In this document: in pieces, positions 1 to 8,861 of the stretch | How positions within the stretch are numbered: the stretch's first letter is position 1 | Layout of the letters: every line of letters begins with the position of its first letter | Source of the DNA: Planctomycetota bacterium | Lineage (GTDB): Bacteria; Planctomycetota; Phycisphaerae; Phycisphaerales; UBA5793 | Direction of reading: 5' to 3' | Length of the DNA stretch: 64,000 nucleotides | Assembly (NCBI GenBank): GCA_963205185.1 | Contig: CAUJHZ010000035.1 | Location: forward strand, 1 to 64,000 | Notes under the pieces: model-generated | The model's database searches: none | What the model was told of the DNA's origin: nothing | The model's input: the letters and a program-made list of their open reading frames with translations, nothing else | Program-made: the position numbers and the translations under genes

Positions 1-28
1 CCGAGGTCGGGACGATCTGCCGACCGGC

Positions 29-62
29 CAACGACGCCCCGCCGCGCGGCGGGGCGTCGTTG
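29..62. terminator. Perfect inverted repeat, probable terminator of a gene left of the window
   Basis: The two 17-base arms (29-45 and 46-62) are exact reverse complements with no spacer, so the tip must open into a small loop. The stem is very GC-rich. A clear T-tract does not follow (only TTGTC), so this could be a rho-independent terminator with a weak tail or another hairpin. No gene inside the window reads into it from the left. Confidence 0.5.
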
Positions 63-108
63 TCACTGGCACAGTCATACTCGAATCAGACCACAGAGGA
101 AAGATACA

Positions 109-202
109 AGGTCGGGACAAGGCTCGGCGCAGGCCCGGCGATTCGCATGCGGCAGCGCGCCCGCAGGTCGGGACAAGGCTTTGCGCAGGCCCGGCGATTC
201 GC
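109..202. repeat. Two-copy 38-bp direct repeat
   Basis: Bases 109-146 and 165-202 are the same 38-base sequence with two adjacent mismatches, starting 56 bases apart. The first ten bases (AGGTCGGGAC) also occur at 4-13. Two copies with an 18-base spacer do not make a CRISPR array. This may be a short intergenic repeat family or a local duplication. Confidence 0.7.
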
Positions 203-563
203 GCTTCGATTGAATTGCGCGCGCGTCACGCGTTCGCAACGTCCCGTCTTCGAGGCCGAAGGCCTCATCGTGAGTAGACGGGGGCCCAGGGAGCGCAGCG
301 AGCGCGACCCCCGGATCGCCGGGCCCAAATGCATCGCACCCCGAAGGGCGTGCTCGTGTCGTGCGGCACGAATCGCGCCGGGTGCGCACGCACCCCACGA
401 GAACTCCTTCGGAGTTCAGAGGAATGCGCGCCGCTTTCCCGGGGGTGGCGCTCGAAGACTCGCTTCACCGCCGGCTACTGACGATCACATCTCCGGCGTA
501 AAAGCCATCGCGCCCTTCGAATGCGAATGCCACACGGTGACTTGGACGTTCGAGTAGCGCTGC
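203..563. other. Non-coding stretch before the sulfotransferase gene
   Basis: No convincing gene was found here. The open frames that cross it are rich in Arg, Ala and Pro with no recognisable motif, as expected for GC-rich non-coding DNA. It lies beyond the 3' end of the minus-strand gene at 564-1481 and would contain that gene's terminator, but no strong hairpin with a T-tract stands out. Confidence 0.4.
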
Positions 564-1481
564 TCAAGCCTCGCGGCGCGTGCGGCGGTCGGCCTGGCCG
601 CAGATCGACTGGATCATCTGCACTTCTTCATCGGTGAAGCCCTTGTACGTCGCACGCTCCTGCGGCCGCACGTCGGAAACGTCGATCGGCTCATCGGGGT
701 GGGCGGCGCCGATGTGGGCAAAGAGCCGGGCCATGATCCCCGCCGGATCGGCCAGGAGTTCTTCGTAGCGCTGCATCAGCACCTGGGACGGATGGCTCGA
801 CACGTACTTCTCGCCGCGCTCGACGAGGATTTTCCACAGGTGGGCCCGCCTGGCGAGTGGATTCGCGTCGGCGGGGACCTGCCCGTAGATGCGGCGCCAG
901 AGCCCCTCGCGCGGGTTATCAAGCCCCGGCTGCCAGCCGTAACTCGTCTCGCGCCACGAGCGGATGGTGTGCACGGGATCGCGGCTCAGGACGATGACCT
1001 TGAGTTCGGGCCATCCTTCGACGAGTTCGCCGAGGAACTCCATGAACGAGATGGGATGCTTGACGCCGACGCACAGCGGCAGGGCGCGATCGAAATCGAT
1101 GTGGACGTTTCGCCGCACCGAACCGCGGTGCGCGGTGTCGGTGGTGGGGCGCGACGGGTCTTTCTGATCGACCTTGGTGGGCACGGTGCCGCGCGTCGCG
1201 ATCTGCCGGGCAATCGAGTTCATGTAGCCGCGCAGGAGTTTCGCAGGCTGGCCCCGCGCCAGCAGCGGGTCGCCCACCACGACCGGCTCGTTGACGACGA
1301 CGACGTTGCGCTTGCGCGTAAGCAGGGCGCTGAGCAGGCTGGTGCCGCTGCGCGGCGGCCCGGTGAGAATGAACGGCTTGATCGCCACGCCCGGGTCGCG
1401 GCCGGACTCGATCGTGCGCAGCCAGAGCGCCTTGAGACGCATCTTGAGAACCAGCGACGACCTGAACTGCAGTTTGGCCAC
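564..1481 (-). CDS. Sulfotransferase family protein
   Basis: This 305-residue protein probably transfers sulfate from PAPS to an acceptor. The 5'-phosphosulfate loop is seen as LTGPPRSGTSLLSALL at about residues 39-54. The 3'-phosphate motif is seen as VIVLSRDPVHTIRSWR at about residues 162-177. The length fits the Sulfotransfer_1/3 families. The frame opens with GTG and shows no clear ribosome site; the Met at residue 14 (base 1442) is an alternative start that keeps both motifs. The acceptor cannot be told from sequence. Planctomycete genomes often hold many such genes. It stands alone, convergent with nothing, 49 bases beyond the dus stop on the same strand. Confidence 0.85.
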   Translation of the reverse strand: MAKLQFRSSLVLKMRLKALWLRTIESGRDPGVAIKPFILTGPPRSGTSLLSALLTRKRNVVVVNEPVVVGDPLLARGQPAKLLRGYMNSIARQIATRGTVPTKVDQKDPSRPTTDTAHRGSVRRNVHIDFDRALPLCVGVKHPISFMEFLGELVEGWPELKVIVLSRDPVHTIRSWRETSYGWQPGLDNPREGLWRRIYGQVPADANPLARRAHLWKILVERGEKYVSSHPSQVLMQRYEELLADPAGIMARLFAHIGAAHPDEPIDVSDVRPQERATYKGFTDEEVQMIQSICGQADRRTRREA

Positions 1482-1530
1482 CGGGCGATTATTCGATTGC
1501 CGAGGCGCACAATCGACCGGCGCATCTGAA

Positions 1531-2601
1531 TCAGGTTGTCATGACCGCCTCGGGGTCCGCCACCTCATCGGGCTGCCTCGCGCCGAGATGCTCGACAAAC
1601 GCCCAGTGCGGCACCATTGTCCACGCAGGGTCCACGCGCCTCTCCAATTCATCCATCGCTGCGTGGAAGTCATTTGCGCCATTCATGAGCCGGATTCGCT
1701 CCTTGAACGGCTTGACGTGGCCGAGGCTGGTCCCGTACGCCGCAATTCGGCCGCGCATGACGATCATCGCCAGCCGGTCGCCCCGGTAGCGCCGCATGAG
1801 TTCAAAGTGCAGCCGGATGAGCCGGGCTTTCTCCAGCACGGTCGGTTCGGCGGGCGCCTGGCCGGTCGTGAGCAGTTCGTGAATCTCGCGCAGCACCCAC
1901 GGCCGCTTGATCGCCGCCCGCGCGACCATCACGCCGGCGCACTTCGTGTGCTCGATCATCCGCGCAGCGGCGGCAGAGCTGTCCACGTCGCCATTGCCGA
2001 TCACGGGAATCTGCCGCACCGCGGCGACGACTTCAGCGATCCCGTCGAGGCTCGCCGTGCCCTTGAATCGCTGCGCCGTGGTGCGGCCGTGGATGGTGAT
2101 GAGTTGAATGCCGATCTCTTCCAGTTGGCGCGCCAGGCGCGGCGCGGTGATCTCGCACGCGCTCCAGCCCAGGCGCAGCTTGGCCGTAACCGGAATGGAA
2201 ACCGACCTGACGATGCGCTCGGCCATGCGCGTGGTGCGATCCGGATCGCACAGCAGCATCGAGCCGCCGTTGGTCTTGGTCACCTTGTCCACGGGGCAGC
2301 CCATGTTGATGTCGATGAGCGTCGCGCCCTGCGACTGGGCCCACTGCGCCGCCTGGCAGAACCAGTCGGCGTCGTTGCCGTACAACTGCACGCCGTAGGG
2401 CTCGTCGTCGGCGCTGACGCGGGCGATCTCGAGGCTGTCGCGGTTCTGCTCGAGGATGCCGCGGCTGTGCAGCAGTTCGGTGTAGGTGAGGCCGCTGTGG
2501 CCGGCGGCGCGGCAGGTGAGCCGGAACGCGAGGTCGGTGTAACCCGCGATGGGCGCCAGCAGCACGCGGCAATCAGTCTGAAACGGCCCGATTCGGAGCA
2601 T
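1531..2601 (-). CDS. dus: tRNA-dihydrouridine synthase
   Basis: This is an FMN enzyme that reduces uridines of the tRNA D-loop to dihydrouridine using NADPH. It has 356 residues, usual for DusB-like proteins. The FMN-binding start of the barrel is LLAPIAGYTD (14-23), and the catalytic loop NMGCPVDKVTKTNGG carries the general acid Cys102. IHGRT and GNGD motifs of the phosphate-binding strands follow. The Met at 2601 was chosen because it sets LLAPIAG at the normal distance from the N-terminus; an upstream Met at 2658 would add 19 unlike residues. The gene is divergent from the PAS kinase at 2668, so 66 bases hold both promoters. The frame stays open far upstream, which is antisense shadow of the kinase. 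Confidence 0.93.
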   Translation of the reverse strand: MLRIGPFQTDCRVLLAPIAGYTDLAFRLTCRAAGHSGLTYTELLHSRGILEQNRDSLEIARVSADDEPYGVQLYGNDADWFCQAAQWAQSQGATLIDINMGCPVDKVTKTNGGSMLLCDPDRTTRMAERIVRSVSIPVTAKLRLGWSACEITAPRLARQLEEIGIQLITIHGRTTAQRFKGTASLDGIAEVVAAVRQIPVIGNGDVDSSAAAARMIEHTKCAGVMVARAAIKRPWVLREIHELLTTGQAPAEPTVLEKARLIRLHFELMRRYRGDRLAMIVMRGRIAAYGTSLGHVKPFKERIRLMNGANDFHAAMDELERRVDPAWTMVPHWAFVEHLGARQPDEVADPEAVMTT

Positions 2602-2667
2602 CGCGAAAGTGTACGCCCCGGCCGCAATTCCGTGCAGCGCCGGTGCGGCACCTATCATTGCCCGCTC

Positions 2668-5049
2668 ATGAATGACGTGACCCATCACGACCCCGCCCTG
2701 CGGCCAGAGGCGGTCAGCGCCGAACTCGAACGCCTGATCCTCGATACGGCGGACGAGGGATTTTGCCTGTTTTCGGCGCGGGATTCGCGCGTCATTGCCT
2801 TCAACCAGCGTTTCGTCGAAATCTTCGGTTTCGAGCAGGCGTGGGTGAACTCCGAGCCGACTGTGCAGGCGGTCGCCCAGGCCATCTACGAGCGGCAGCG
2901 CAATCGCAACCCCGACCGGGGTGAGCACATCAACCGCGTTCTCAAGCGCCACGAAGCGCCGGGCGGGCGCGAGATGGAACTCGAACTGCTCAGCGGCCGG
3001 TTCATCATCGGCCGCACCCAGGCGGCGCGCGGCGGCGAGCGGCTGTACACCTTCCGCGACGTCACCAGCGAGCGGCGCATTCTCGACCAACTCCAGGCCG
3101 AGCGCGAGCGCCTCGCGTCGCTCGTGCTGCACGCGCCTGTGGCACTGTACATCATCAACTGCTCGACGGGCATGACGACGCAGGTCAGCCGCAGCATCCG
3201 CAACGTCTCCGGCCAGGAAGCCGAGTCGTTCATCGGCCCCAGCCGCGACTGGGAGCGTCATGTGCACCCGGATGACCGGGCCCTGGTGCGGCGGACGATC
3301 TCGCAGGCGATCACGGGGCAGTACCGCTACGACATCGACTACCGCTACATCAAGCCCGACGGCACGGTGCGGTGGGTGCGCGACACGGCCGGCCCGCTGC
3401 CGGCGGTCGCCGGGATGGAGCCGCAACTGGCGGGCGTGGTGATCGACATCACGCGCCAGAAGACGGCCGAAGAAGAACTGCGCCAGAGCGAGCGCCGCTT
3501 TCGCGAACTCGTCGAAGGCGTTTCCGATTTCATCTTTTATGAGCACGACGCCGATCGCCGCCTGACGTACGTCAGTCCTTCCGTCGAGCGCATGCTCGGG
3601 TACAAGAGCCGCGAACTGCTGGGCCACCGCTTCGGCGAGTTTCATCCGGATCACGTCGCGGCCGACCTGGCCCGCGCGCGCGAGAGCGTGGCGGCGGCCA
3701 TCGAGACCAAGCGCCGCCAGCCGCAGTATGAGGTCGTGCTCCGCCGCAAGTCCGGCGAGCCGGTGTTGTGCGAGATCATGGAGTATCCCGTCGTCGTGGA
3801 CGGCGAGGTCGTGGGGTTCCACGGCGTGGCGCGCGACATCACCGCCATCCGCGACATGCAGCAGCGCCTGCGCGAGCGCGAGCGCCTGGCCATCCTCGGC
3901 ACGTTCGCGGGCGGTCTGGCGCATGATCTGAACAACCTGCTCCTTCCCATTCGCGCGGGCCTGGATGTGCTCGAGCGCGATCCGGATCCGGACAAGGTCG
4001 AAGCGCGCGTGGCGTCGATTCGGCGGGCGACCGATCACATCGCCGAACTCACCAAGAAGCTGCTCATGTGGACGCGGCATGAGAACTCGCAGGTGTCGGC
4101 CCTGTCCACGACCGCAACGGACGTGCGCGCGTGGGTCGAGTCGGCGCTGCCGTTCTACCAGGATGCGATCGCCGCGCGCGAGGGCGACCCACCCATCATC
4201 GTGCGCCTCGAGATGCGCGATCCGCCCCGCTGCGCCAAGATTGACGGCGACCTGCTCAAGCAGGCGATCCTGAATCTGTTTCTCAACGCGCGCGATGCGA
4301 TGACCGGCGGCGGCACGATCACCCTCAAGGTCGATCGCAGCCCGCCGGGCTGGGCCGTGGCCGTCGAGCCGCTCAGCGCCGCGTCGAGTCCGGGAGAATA
4401 CGAAGGCGCCGATCGCGCCAGCCTGCCGGGCGTGCGCTTTACCGTGACCGATGAAGGCTGCGGGATGGATGAGTCGGTCCTGCAGCGGGCGTTTGATCCG
4501 TTCTTCTCGACCAAGGCGCGCGGCAAGTCGACCGGCCTGGGCCTGGCGCTGGTGGGCAGCATTGTTCGATCGGCTGGCGGACAGGTGCAGATCCGCAGCC
4601 GGCTGGGGCAAGGAACCTCGATTATCGTTGATGTGCCCGCACGAGAGGAACCCGATCGCGCCGGCTCGATCGGGGTTCGGCCCGCGCCCGAGCGCGCGCC
4701 GCAGCCCGGCAAGGTGCTCGTCGGCCTGAGCGATCCGCGCGTGGCGGCGTTCATCCGCACTGGCCTGGCCCATGCGGGCATGGCGGCGCGCGTCGAGTCG
4801 CGCGGCGAGCCGGAGCTGGACGAGGTCGCGTGGATCATCGATCCTTCCATCGTCGGCCCCGCGGAGGTCGCGCAGGCCATGCGCGCGCGGCCCGATCTCG
4901 TCGTCGCCGCGCTCGGGCCGGCCGATGATCGGGCCGGCTGGCCGCAGGCTATACTGTGGCTTGCGGGCCCGGTGGATGCCTCGACGTTTCACACAATCGT
5001 CGAGTCGGTGACGGCCCGGCAGAGTGAGTGCAGAGGTCAGGACGAATGA
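2668..5049 (+). CDS. PAS-domain sensor histidine kinase
   Basis: This 793-residue protein appears cytosolic, with no signal peptide or membrane helix. Three PAS-type sensor regions lie at about 20-135, 145-270 and 275-395, the second and third joined by typical PAC sequence (DITRQK). The dimerisation/phosphoacceptor helix is GLAHDLNNLLLPIRAG with His419. The ATPase domain has the N-box LNLFLNARDAM, the G1 box DEGCGMDE and the F/G2 region DPFFSTKARGKSTGLGLA, about 535-625. The last 115 residues look like a worn receiver domain without the conserved switch Lys. The stop overlaps the ATG of the response regulator at 5046 by four bases, so the two are translationally coupled and very likely cognate. 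The signal is unknown; PAS domains often bind small ligands. Confidence 0.9.
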   Translation: MNDVTHHDPALRPEAVSAELERLILDTADEGFCLFSARDSRVIAFNQRFVEIFGFEQAWVNSEPTVQAVAQAIYERQRNRNPDRGEHINRVLKRHEAPGGREMELELLSGRFIIGRTQAARGGERLYTFRDVTSERRILDQLQAERERLASLVLHAPVALYIINCSTGMTTQVSRSIRNVSGQEAESFIGPSRDWERHVHPDDRALVRRTISQAITGQYRYDIDYRYIKPDGTVRWVRDTAGPLPAVAGMEPQLAGVVIDITRQKTAEEELRQSERRFRELVEGVSDFIFYEHDADRRLTYVSPSVERMLGYKSRELLGHRFGEFHPDHVAADLARARESVAAAIETKRRQPQYEVVLRRKSGEPVLCEIMEYPVVVDGEVVGFHGVARDITAIRDMQQRLRERERLAILGTFAGGLAHDLNNLLLPIRAGLDVLERDPDPDKVEARVASIRRATDHIAELTKKLLMWTRHENSQVSALSTTATDVRAWVESALPFYQDAIAAREGDPPIIVRLEMRDPPRCAKIDGDLLKQAILNLFLNARDAMTGGGTITLKVDRSPPGWAVAVEPLSAASSPGEYEGADRASLPGVRFTVTDEGCGMDESVLQRAFDPFFSTKARGKSTGLGLALVGSIVRSAGGQVQIRSRLGQGTSIIVDVPAREEPDRAGSIGVRPAPERAPQPGKVLVGLSDPRVAAFIRTGLAHAGMAARVESRGEPELDEVAWIIDPSIVGPAEVAQAMRARPDLVVAALGPADDRAGWPQAILWLAGPVDASTFHTIVESVTARQSECRGQDE

Positions 5050-5711
5050 GCGCAGCGCACAAGATCGGCATCGTTGTTGTTGATGATCACGAAATTGCCC
5101 GCGAGGGAATCCGGTCCCGCATCGAGGTCGAGCCCGACCTCACCGTGCTGGCCGAACTGCCCTCGGCTGACGATCTCATCCAGGTCTGCGAGAAGCACCA
5201 CCCGCAACTGGTCCTCATGGACATCGATATGCCCGGCGCCGACCCATTCACGATGATCGCCGATCTGCGCCGGCTGTTTCCCGAGATCCGCATCGTCATG
5301 CTCTCGGCCTACATGCGCGATGGTTATATGGATGCGGCGGTGCAGGCGGGCGCGTGGGGCTACCTTTCGAAGAACGACCCGTTTGACGTGATCCTCAAGG
5401 GCGTGCGCAAAGTGCTCCAGGGCGATCTCGCATTCCCTGTCGAGGTGCTCGAACGATTCGAATTCAGCGGCGGCAACATTCGGCGGCGCACGACCGAGTC
5501 AACGACGCCCATCAGCACCCTCACGCCGCGCGAACTCGAAGTCATGCGCCTCATCGCCAAGGGCCTGAGCACCAAGGAGATCGCCGGCGTGCTGCATCGC
5601 AGCCCCAAGACGATCGATGCACATCGCACAAGCCTGATGCGCAAACTCGACATCGACGACCGCGTCGAACTGACGCGCTACGCGATTCGCGAAGGCATCG
5701 TCGAGCCGTGA
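5046..5711 (+). CDS. NarL/FixJ-type DNA-binding response regulator
   Basis: This 221-residue regulator has a receiver domain at 5-125 and a LuxR-type helix-turn-helix at about 155-215. The receiver shows the acidic pair Asp13/Asp14, phosphoacceptor Asp59 in LVLMDIDMPG, Ser87 and the switch Lys109. The output domain begins LTPRELEVMRLIAKGLSTKEIA and holds the recognition helix around SPKTIDAHRTSLMRKL. The start at 5046 was preferred over an in-frame ATG at 5028 because it overlaps the kinase stop (ATGA) and gives a normal N-terminus. The kinase at 2668-5049 is the expected partner. Target promoters are unknown. Confidence 0.93.
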   Translation: MSAAHKIGIVVVDDHEIAREGIRSRIEVEPDLTVLAELPSADDLIQVCEKHHPQLVLMDIDMPGADPFTMIADLRRLFPEIRIVMLSAYMRDGYMDAAVQAGAWGYLSKNDPFDVILKGVRKVLQGDLAFPVEVLERFEFSGGNIRRRTTESTTPISTLTPRELEVMRLIAKGLSTKEIAGVLHRSPKTIDAHRTSLMRKLDIDDRVELTRYAIREGIVEP

Positions 5712-5756
5712 GGCGGCGCAGCGGCCCGGCGAGTCGGCCGCGTACGATAATCAACC

Positions 5757-6662
5757 ATGGATGCGGGCGATGCGCTTCACAGCGCGGATGTTTCCATTGA
5801 ACCTGCAGCGAGTGCGGATCGAAGCGATGCCGCGCAGCGCTGGCCCGGCCTGGCGGACTTGCCCGAGCCGCAGGAAGTTTTCGTGGTCCGCCACCGGCGC
5901 AGCGGCGCGCTGAGCGGCGCGATGGCGGTCGATCCATACCCCGTGCCGTTTCGCATCACGGGCCGGGCCGTGCGGCTGTTTGTCGATGATGGACCGCAGG
6001 CGGATGCCATTCGCCTCGCTCTGCTGCGCGAAGCCGAACGGGGCGCGGCGAACCTCGGTCTCCAGGCGCTCTATGCCGGCGACAGCGTGCCCGAGCGCAG
6101 CGAGCAATCGCGCCTCTGGCGGCGCCTGGGATTTGAGTCGAATCCCAAAATCGCGCATTACGAAGTCGTGCTGGCCGCGTACCTCGACCTGCTCACTCCG
6201 ATGTATGATGCGCTGACGGTGCGCGGCCATGTGCCGATCGAGGCGCGAATCATTCCCCTCGCCCAGTCGCCGATCGGCGAAGTGATTCAACTGCAGATCG
6301 AACACATCGGCGGCGACGCGGGCCGGCTCGAGACGCGCCTGCGCGGCCGCGGGTATTACCCGTTTGATCCGCAGCTGAGCCGCGTCGCCATGATGGATGG
6401 CCGCGTGTACGGCTTTCTTCTGGCGCAGGTGGACCGCTATCGGCGGCTCATGGTGGAGAGCAGAGTCGTCGCCCCCGGACACCGCCGTTCGTGGGTGAAC
6501 GTCGCAATCATGCAGGAAGCGGCCTCGGCGGCGCTGCGTCAGGGGTTTGATCGCATCCGCTTCCTCGCCGGCGACCGCCACCAGGACACCCACCGCCTGG
6601 CCAGAAAGGCCGGCCCGGCGATGCATCGGCGGGAAGTGATGGTGCGGCGGGTGGGGCCGTAA
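5757..6662 (+). CDS. GNAT-like acetyltransferase, probably two-domain
   Basis: This 301-residue protein has two half-domains that each look like a GNAT fold. In the second half, SRVVAPGHRRSWVNVAIMQ recalls the acetyl-CoA loop after the beta-bulge strand, followed by a helix and FDRIRFLAG. The first half has a similar stretch ending in LWRRLGFES, the usual LYxxxGF signature. The substrate is unknown. It starts 45 bases after the response regulator, on the same strand, and may share its transcript. Its last 138 bases (6519-6656) recur almost unchanged at 8411-8548. The family call is moderate because overall similarity is judged by eye only. Confidence 0.6.
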   Translation: MDAGDALHSADVSIEPAASADRSDAAQRWPGLADLPEPQEVFVVRHRRSGALSGAMAVDPYPVPFRITGRAVRLFVDDGPQADAIRLALLREAERGAANLGLQALYAGDSVPERSEQSRLWRRLGFESNPKIAHYEVVLAAYLDLLTPMYDALTVRGHVPIEARIIPLAQSPIGEVIQLQIEHIGGDAGRLETRLRGRGYYPFDPQLSRVAMMDGRVYGFLLAQVDRYRRLMVESRVVAPGHRRSWVNVAIMQEAASAALRQGFDRIRFLAGDRHQDTHRLARKAGPAMHRREVMVRRVGP

Positions 6663-6823
6663 CGGCGGGCGCACCTCCCTACCCAAGAAAGCGTACAAGA
6701 ATATGGAAAATTTTCGCCTGCCGCGACGGACGCTCATGGGGCTCCGGTACAATGGCGCCGGCAAGGCTCTGCAGCGGATTCCGCAGACCTTCGGCCGTTC
6801 TTGGATGACTCGTCCTAGTGATC

Positions 6824-6828
6824 GGAGG
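6824..6828 (+). promoter_or_regulatory. Ribosome binding site that fixes a GTG start
   Basis: GGAGG lies 6 bases before the GTG at 6835. It favours that codon over the ATG at 6703, which would add 44 residues unlike any leader and hide the signal peptide. Confidence 0.6.
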
Positions 6829-6834
6829 TTGAAC

Positions 6835-8406
6835 GTGGCTTTCAGCAAGAGCGACAGCGGACCCAGCGTCTCTCTCACCGTCGGGCATCTCGTGGTGTTT
6901 GGCTTGGGCTCCACCGCCCCGTCGACCGCGGTTGGACAGATCCAGTTCGATGACCCTGTGACGTACTCAGGAATGGGCGAGTGCTCGGGCCATGTGACGG
7001 CAGATCTTGATGCTGACGGCGACGCCGACCTCATCGTCCTCGGTTCACACAGCGCCTTTCTTCATTTTAACCAGGGCGATGGAACGATGCTGCGCGAGGC
7101 GAGCATTCCCATGCAGCCCATGATGACCGGCGGAAAGATCGCCGCGGGCGATCTTGATGGCGATGGGGATGTGGATCTTGTCTGGAATGAGTTCACGGAT
7201 CGCAGTTACTACTATTATTACCTCAAGTACAGCATGCGCGTCTGGCTCAACGACGGCTCCGGGCGCAACGGCGAAGTGCAGACGACAGTCATCGATCACG
7301 GGACGAAGGGCGGATTGGAACTTCTCGATCTGACCGGCGATGGACGGAAAGATATCCTTCTGGGCTATCCGATCAACAATCTCACGGCCATGATCAATCG
7401 GGGCGCGCAGGGGTTTGAGGTCCGCACGATCTATAATAATCAAGAAGGCGGCGAACTGACTTCTTTGACGGTGGGAGACTTCGACGGCGACAGTGATCTT
7501 GATGTCGCCGCGGCCTTCCAGACAATCTTCTACGCTGAAGTTAAGAACTCGAATCTGCAATTACTGTTCAACGATGGAGCAGGCACAATGACGCTCGGCG
7601 CTGTACTGTACCTGCCCGAGTGGGATAGCCAGCAACTGACCGCCAATTCCATGGCCTGCGGTGACCTTGACGGTGATGGCGACCTGGACCTCACGCTGGG
7701 TGTCAACAACACGTTTACATCTTCGCGGCCCATGATGGTGGTCAACGCAGAGAATGACCGTGGTGAACGCTTCAACCTGATGCCTTCCAGGCCGGCGGGA
7801 ATGGTTGCAGGTGGAGGAGTCGAGCTGACCGACATTGACCTCAATGGCCGGCTCGACATTGTCTGCGTAGGCCTGGCGAACGCGGACATCCGCGTTCTTG
7901 AGAACCTCGGCAGGTTTGCCTTCGGTGATGTTCTAATTTTCGACTCCGCGCTGAGCCACGGTCGGTCCGTTTCCCCCGCGGACCTCACCATGGATGGAAG
8001 GCACGATCTTGCAGTGGTCGCGGAATCAGGCTTGGCGGTGCTCGCAAATGAGACGCCCTTGATCGGCCCTCGATACAATCACAGCGCGCTGGTGCGCGGC
8101 CAGGAGGCGACATTCGTCGTTGCCAATGCCGAGCCTGGTGAAGAGGCCTGGTTCCTGTACAGCCGCGTCGGCGTCGGCAACTCACTGGGCTACAGCGTGC
8201 TGGGCGGCATGACGATCGACCTCATGGAGCGGTTTGAGATATTCGGCGTTGCGACGGTTCAGCAGAATGGACGGGCTGTGCTTCGGCGCACCATCCCCCT
8301 CAACGCCGAACCGGGGCCGATCGCCACCCAAGCCGTCATCCGCCGCGGGTCGGGCGGGATCGATTCCGTCAAGACGCCGTTTCGAACCGCTGTAATAGCC
8401 CCATGA
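6835..8406 (+). CDS. Secreted FG-GAP/VCBS repeat protein, copy 1
   Basis: This 523-residue protein has a signal peptide followed by at least seven FG-GAP/VCBS-type repeats, each with a calcium-loop motif such as ADLDADGDADL, GDLDGDGDVDL, GDFDGDSDLDV and GDLDGDGDLDL. It should fold as a secreted beta-propeller. The last 115 residues form a separate beta-rich module beginning near ALVRGQEATFVV and ending SVKTPFRTAVIAP. The same module closes the paralogue at 8862 and, less closely, the subtilase at 39069. The GTG start is supported by a GGAGG six bases upstream. The biochemical role is unknown; adhesion or carbohydrate binding at the surface is typical for the fold. Confidence 0.8.
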   Translation: MAFSKSDSGPSVSLTVGHLVVFGLGSTAPSTAVGQIQFDDPVTYSGMGECSGHVTADLDADGDADLIVLGSHSAFLHFNQGDGTMLREASIPMQPMMTGGKIAAGDLDGDGDVDLVWNEFTDRSYYYYYLKYSMRVWLNDGSGRNGEVQTTVIDHGTKGGLELLDLTGDGRKDILLGYPINNLTAMINRGAQGFEVRTIYNNQEGGELTSLTVGDFDGDSDLDVAAAFQTIFYAEVKNSNLQLLFNDGAGTMTLGAVLYLPEWDSQQLTANSMACGDLDGDGDLDLTLGVNNTFTSSRPMMVVNAENDRGERFNLMPSRPAGMVAGGGVELTDIDLNGRLDIVCVGLANADIRVLENLGRFAFGDVLIFDSALSHGRSVSPADLTMDGRHDLAVVAESGLAVLANETPLIGPRYNHSALVRGQEATFVVANAEPGEEAWFLYSRVGVGNSLGYSVLGGMTIDLMERFEIFGVATVQQNGRAVLRRTIPLNAEPGPIATQAVIRRGSGGIDSVKTPFRTAVIAP

Positions 8407-8410
8407 TCAC

Positions 8411-8548
8411 GCGGCGTCGGCGGCGCAGCGTCAGGGGTTTGATCGCATCCGCTTCCTCGCCGGCGACCGCCACCAGGGCACCCACCACCTGGCCAGAAAG
8501 GCCGGCCCGGCGATGCACCGGCGGGAGGTGATGGTGCGGCGGGTGGGG
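8411..8548 (+). repeat. Displaced copy of the 3' end of the GNAT-like gene
   Basis: This 138-base stretch matches 6519-6656 without gaps and with six mismatches, about 96% identity. It corresponds to the last 46 codons or so of the gene at 5757-6662, but the head of that gene is missing, so it is a gene fragment rather than a gene. It lies right after the first FG-GAP gene, as if a block reaching from the GNAT gene end onward had been copied. Confidence 0.9.
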
Positions 8549-8642
8549 TAAGGGTTGAGTGCGATCCCCAAAAAGGGGGTGGATTCCCGTTGCATCGCGT
8601 CCCGCGATTCGGTACCATGCGCGGTATCGGAGGAGAGAATCG

Positions 8643-8840
8643 ATGCGACAGTCTCAAGCAGCGTCCGGCGAACACCGTGGAGCAGCCGCAGGGCGCGTGG
8701 CTGCCCTCGGTCTCGGTACCACAGCCGTGTCGGCGGCGCCTAAGTCACCACTCTCGGAAGTCATCCTGCAGCCGTCATCCGCCTCGGCCCGGTCCGGGCG
8801 GATTCGGTCAACAGACTGGTTTGGAGCGCTCGGATCGTAA
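8643..8840 (+). pseudogene. Internally deleted remnant of a third FG-GAP secreted protein
   Basis: A ribosome site (GGAGGAG) and ATG open a 65-codon frame. Its first 32 codons look like the leader of the neighbouring FG-GAP proteins (Ala-rich with AALGLGTTAVSAA). The next codons, PLSEVILQ, match the C-terminal PLAEVVLQ of the gene at 8862-10427. After that, the DNA keeps matching the gene end (CCGTCATCCGCC onward) but one base is missing, so the frame shifts and the rest is scrambled. The whole propeller region is absent. This reads as a decayed copy that lost its middle and then drifted. A short translated product cannot be excluded. Confidence 0.7.
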
Positions 8841-8861
8841 CAAAGTGAGATTGGAGCCGCG

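Noticed and set aside
109-202. CRISPR array
   Set aside because: Only two copies, an 18-base spacer and no cas genes.
2602-4992. Long minus-strand open frame running through the PAS kinase into dus
   Set aside because: The part over the kinase has no family motif and is rich in Arg, His and Ala. It is the antisense shadow of a GC-rich gene; only the dus part is real.
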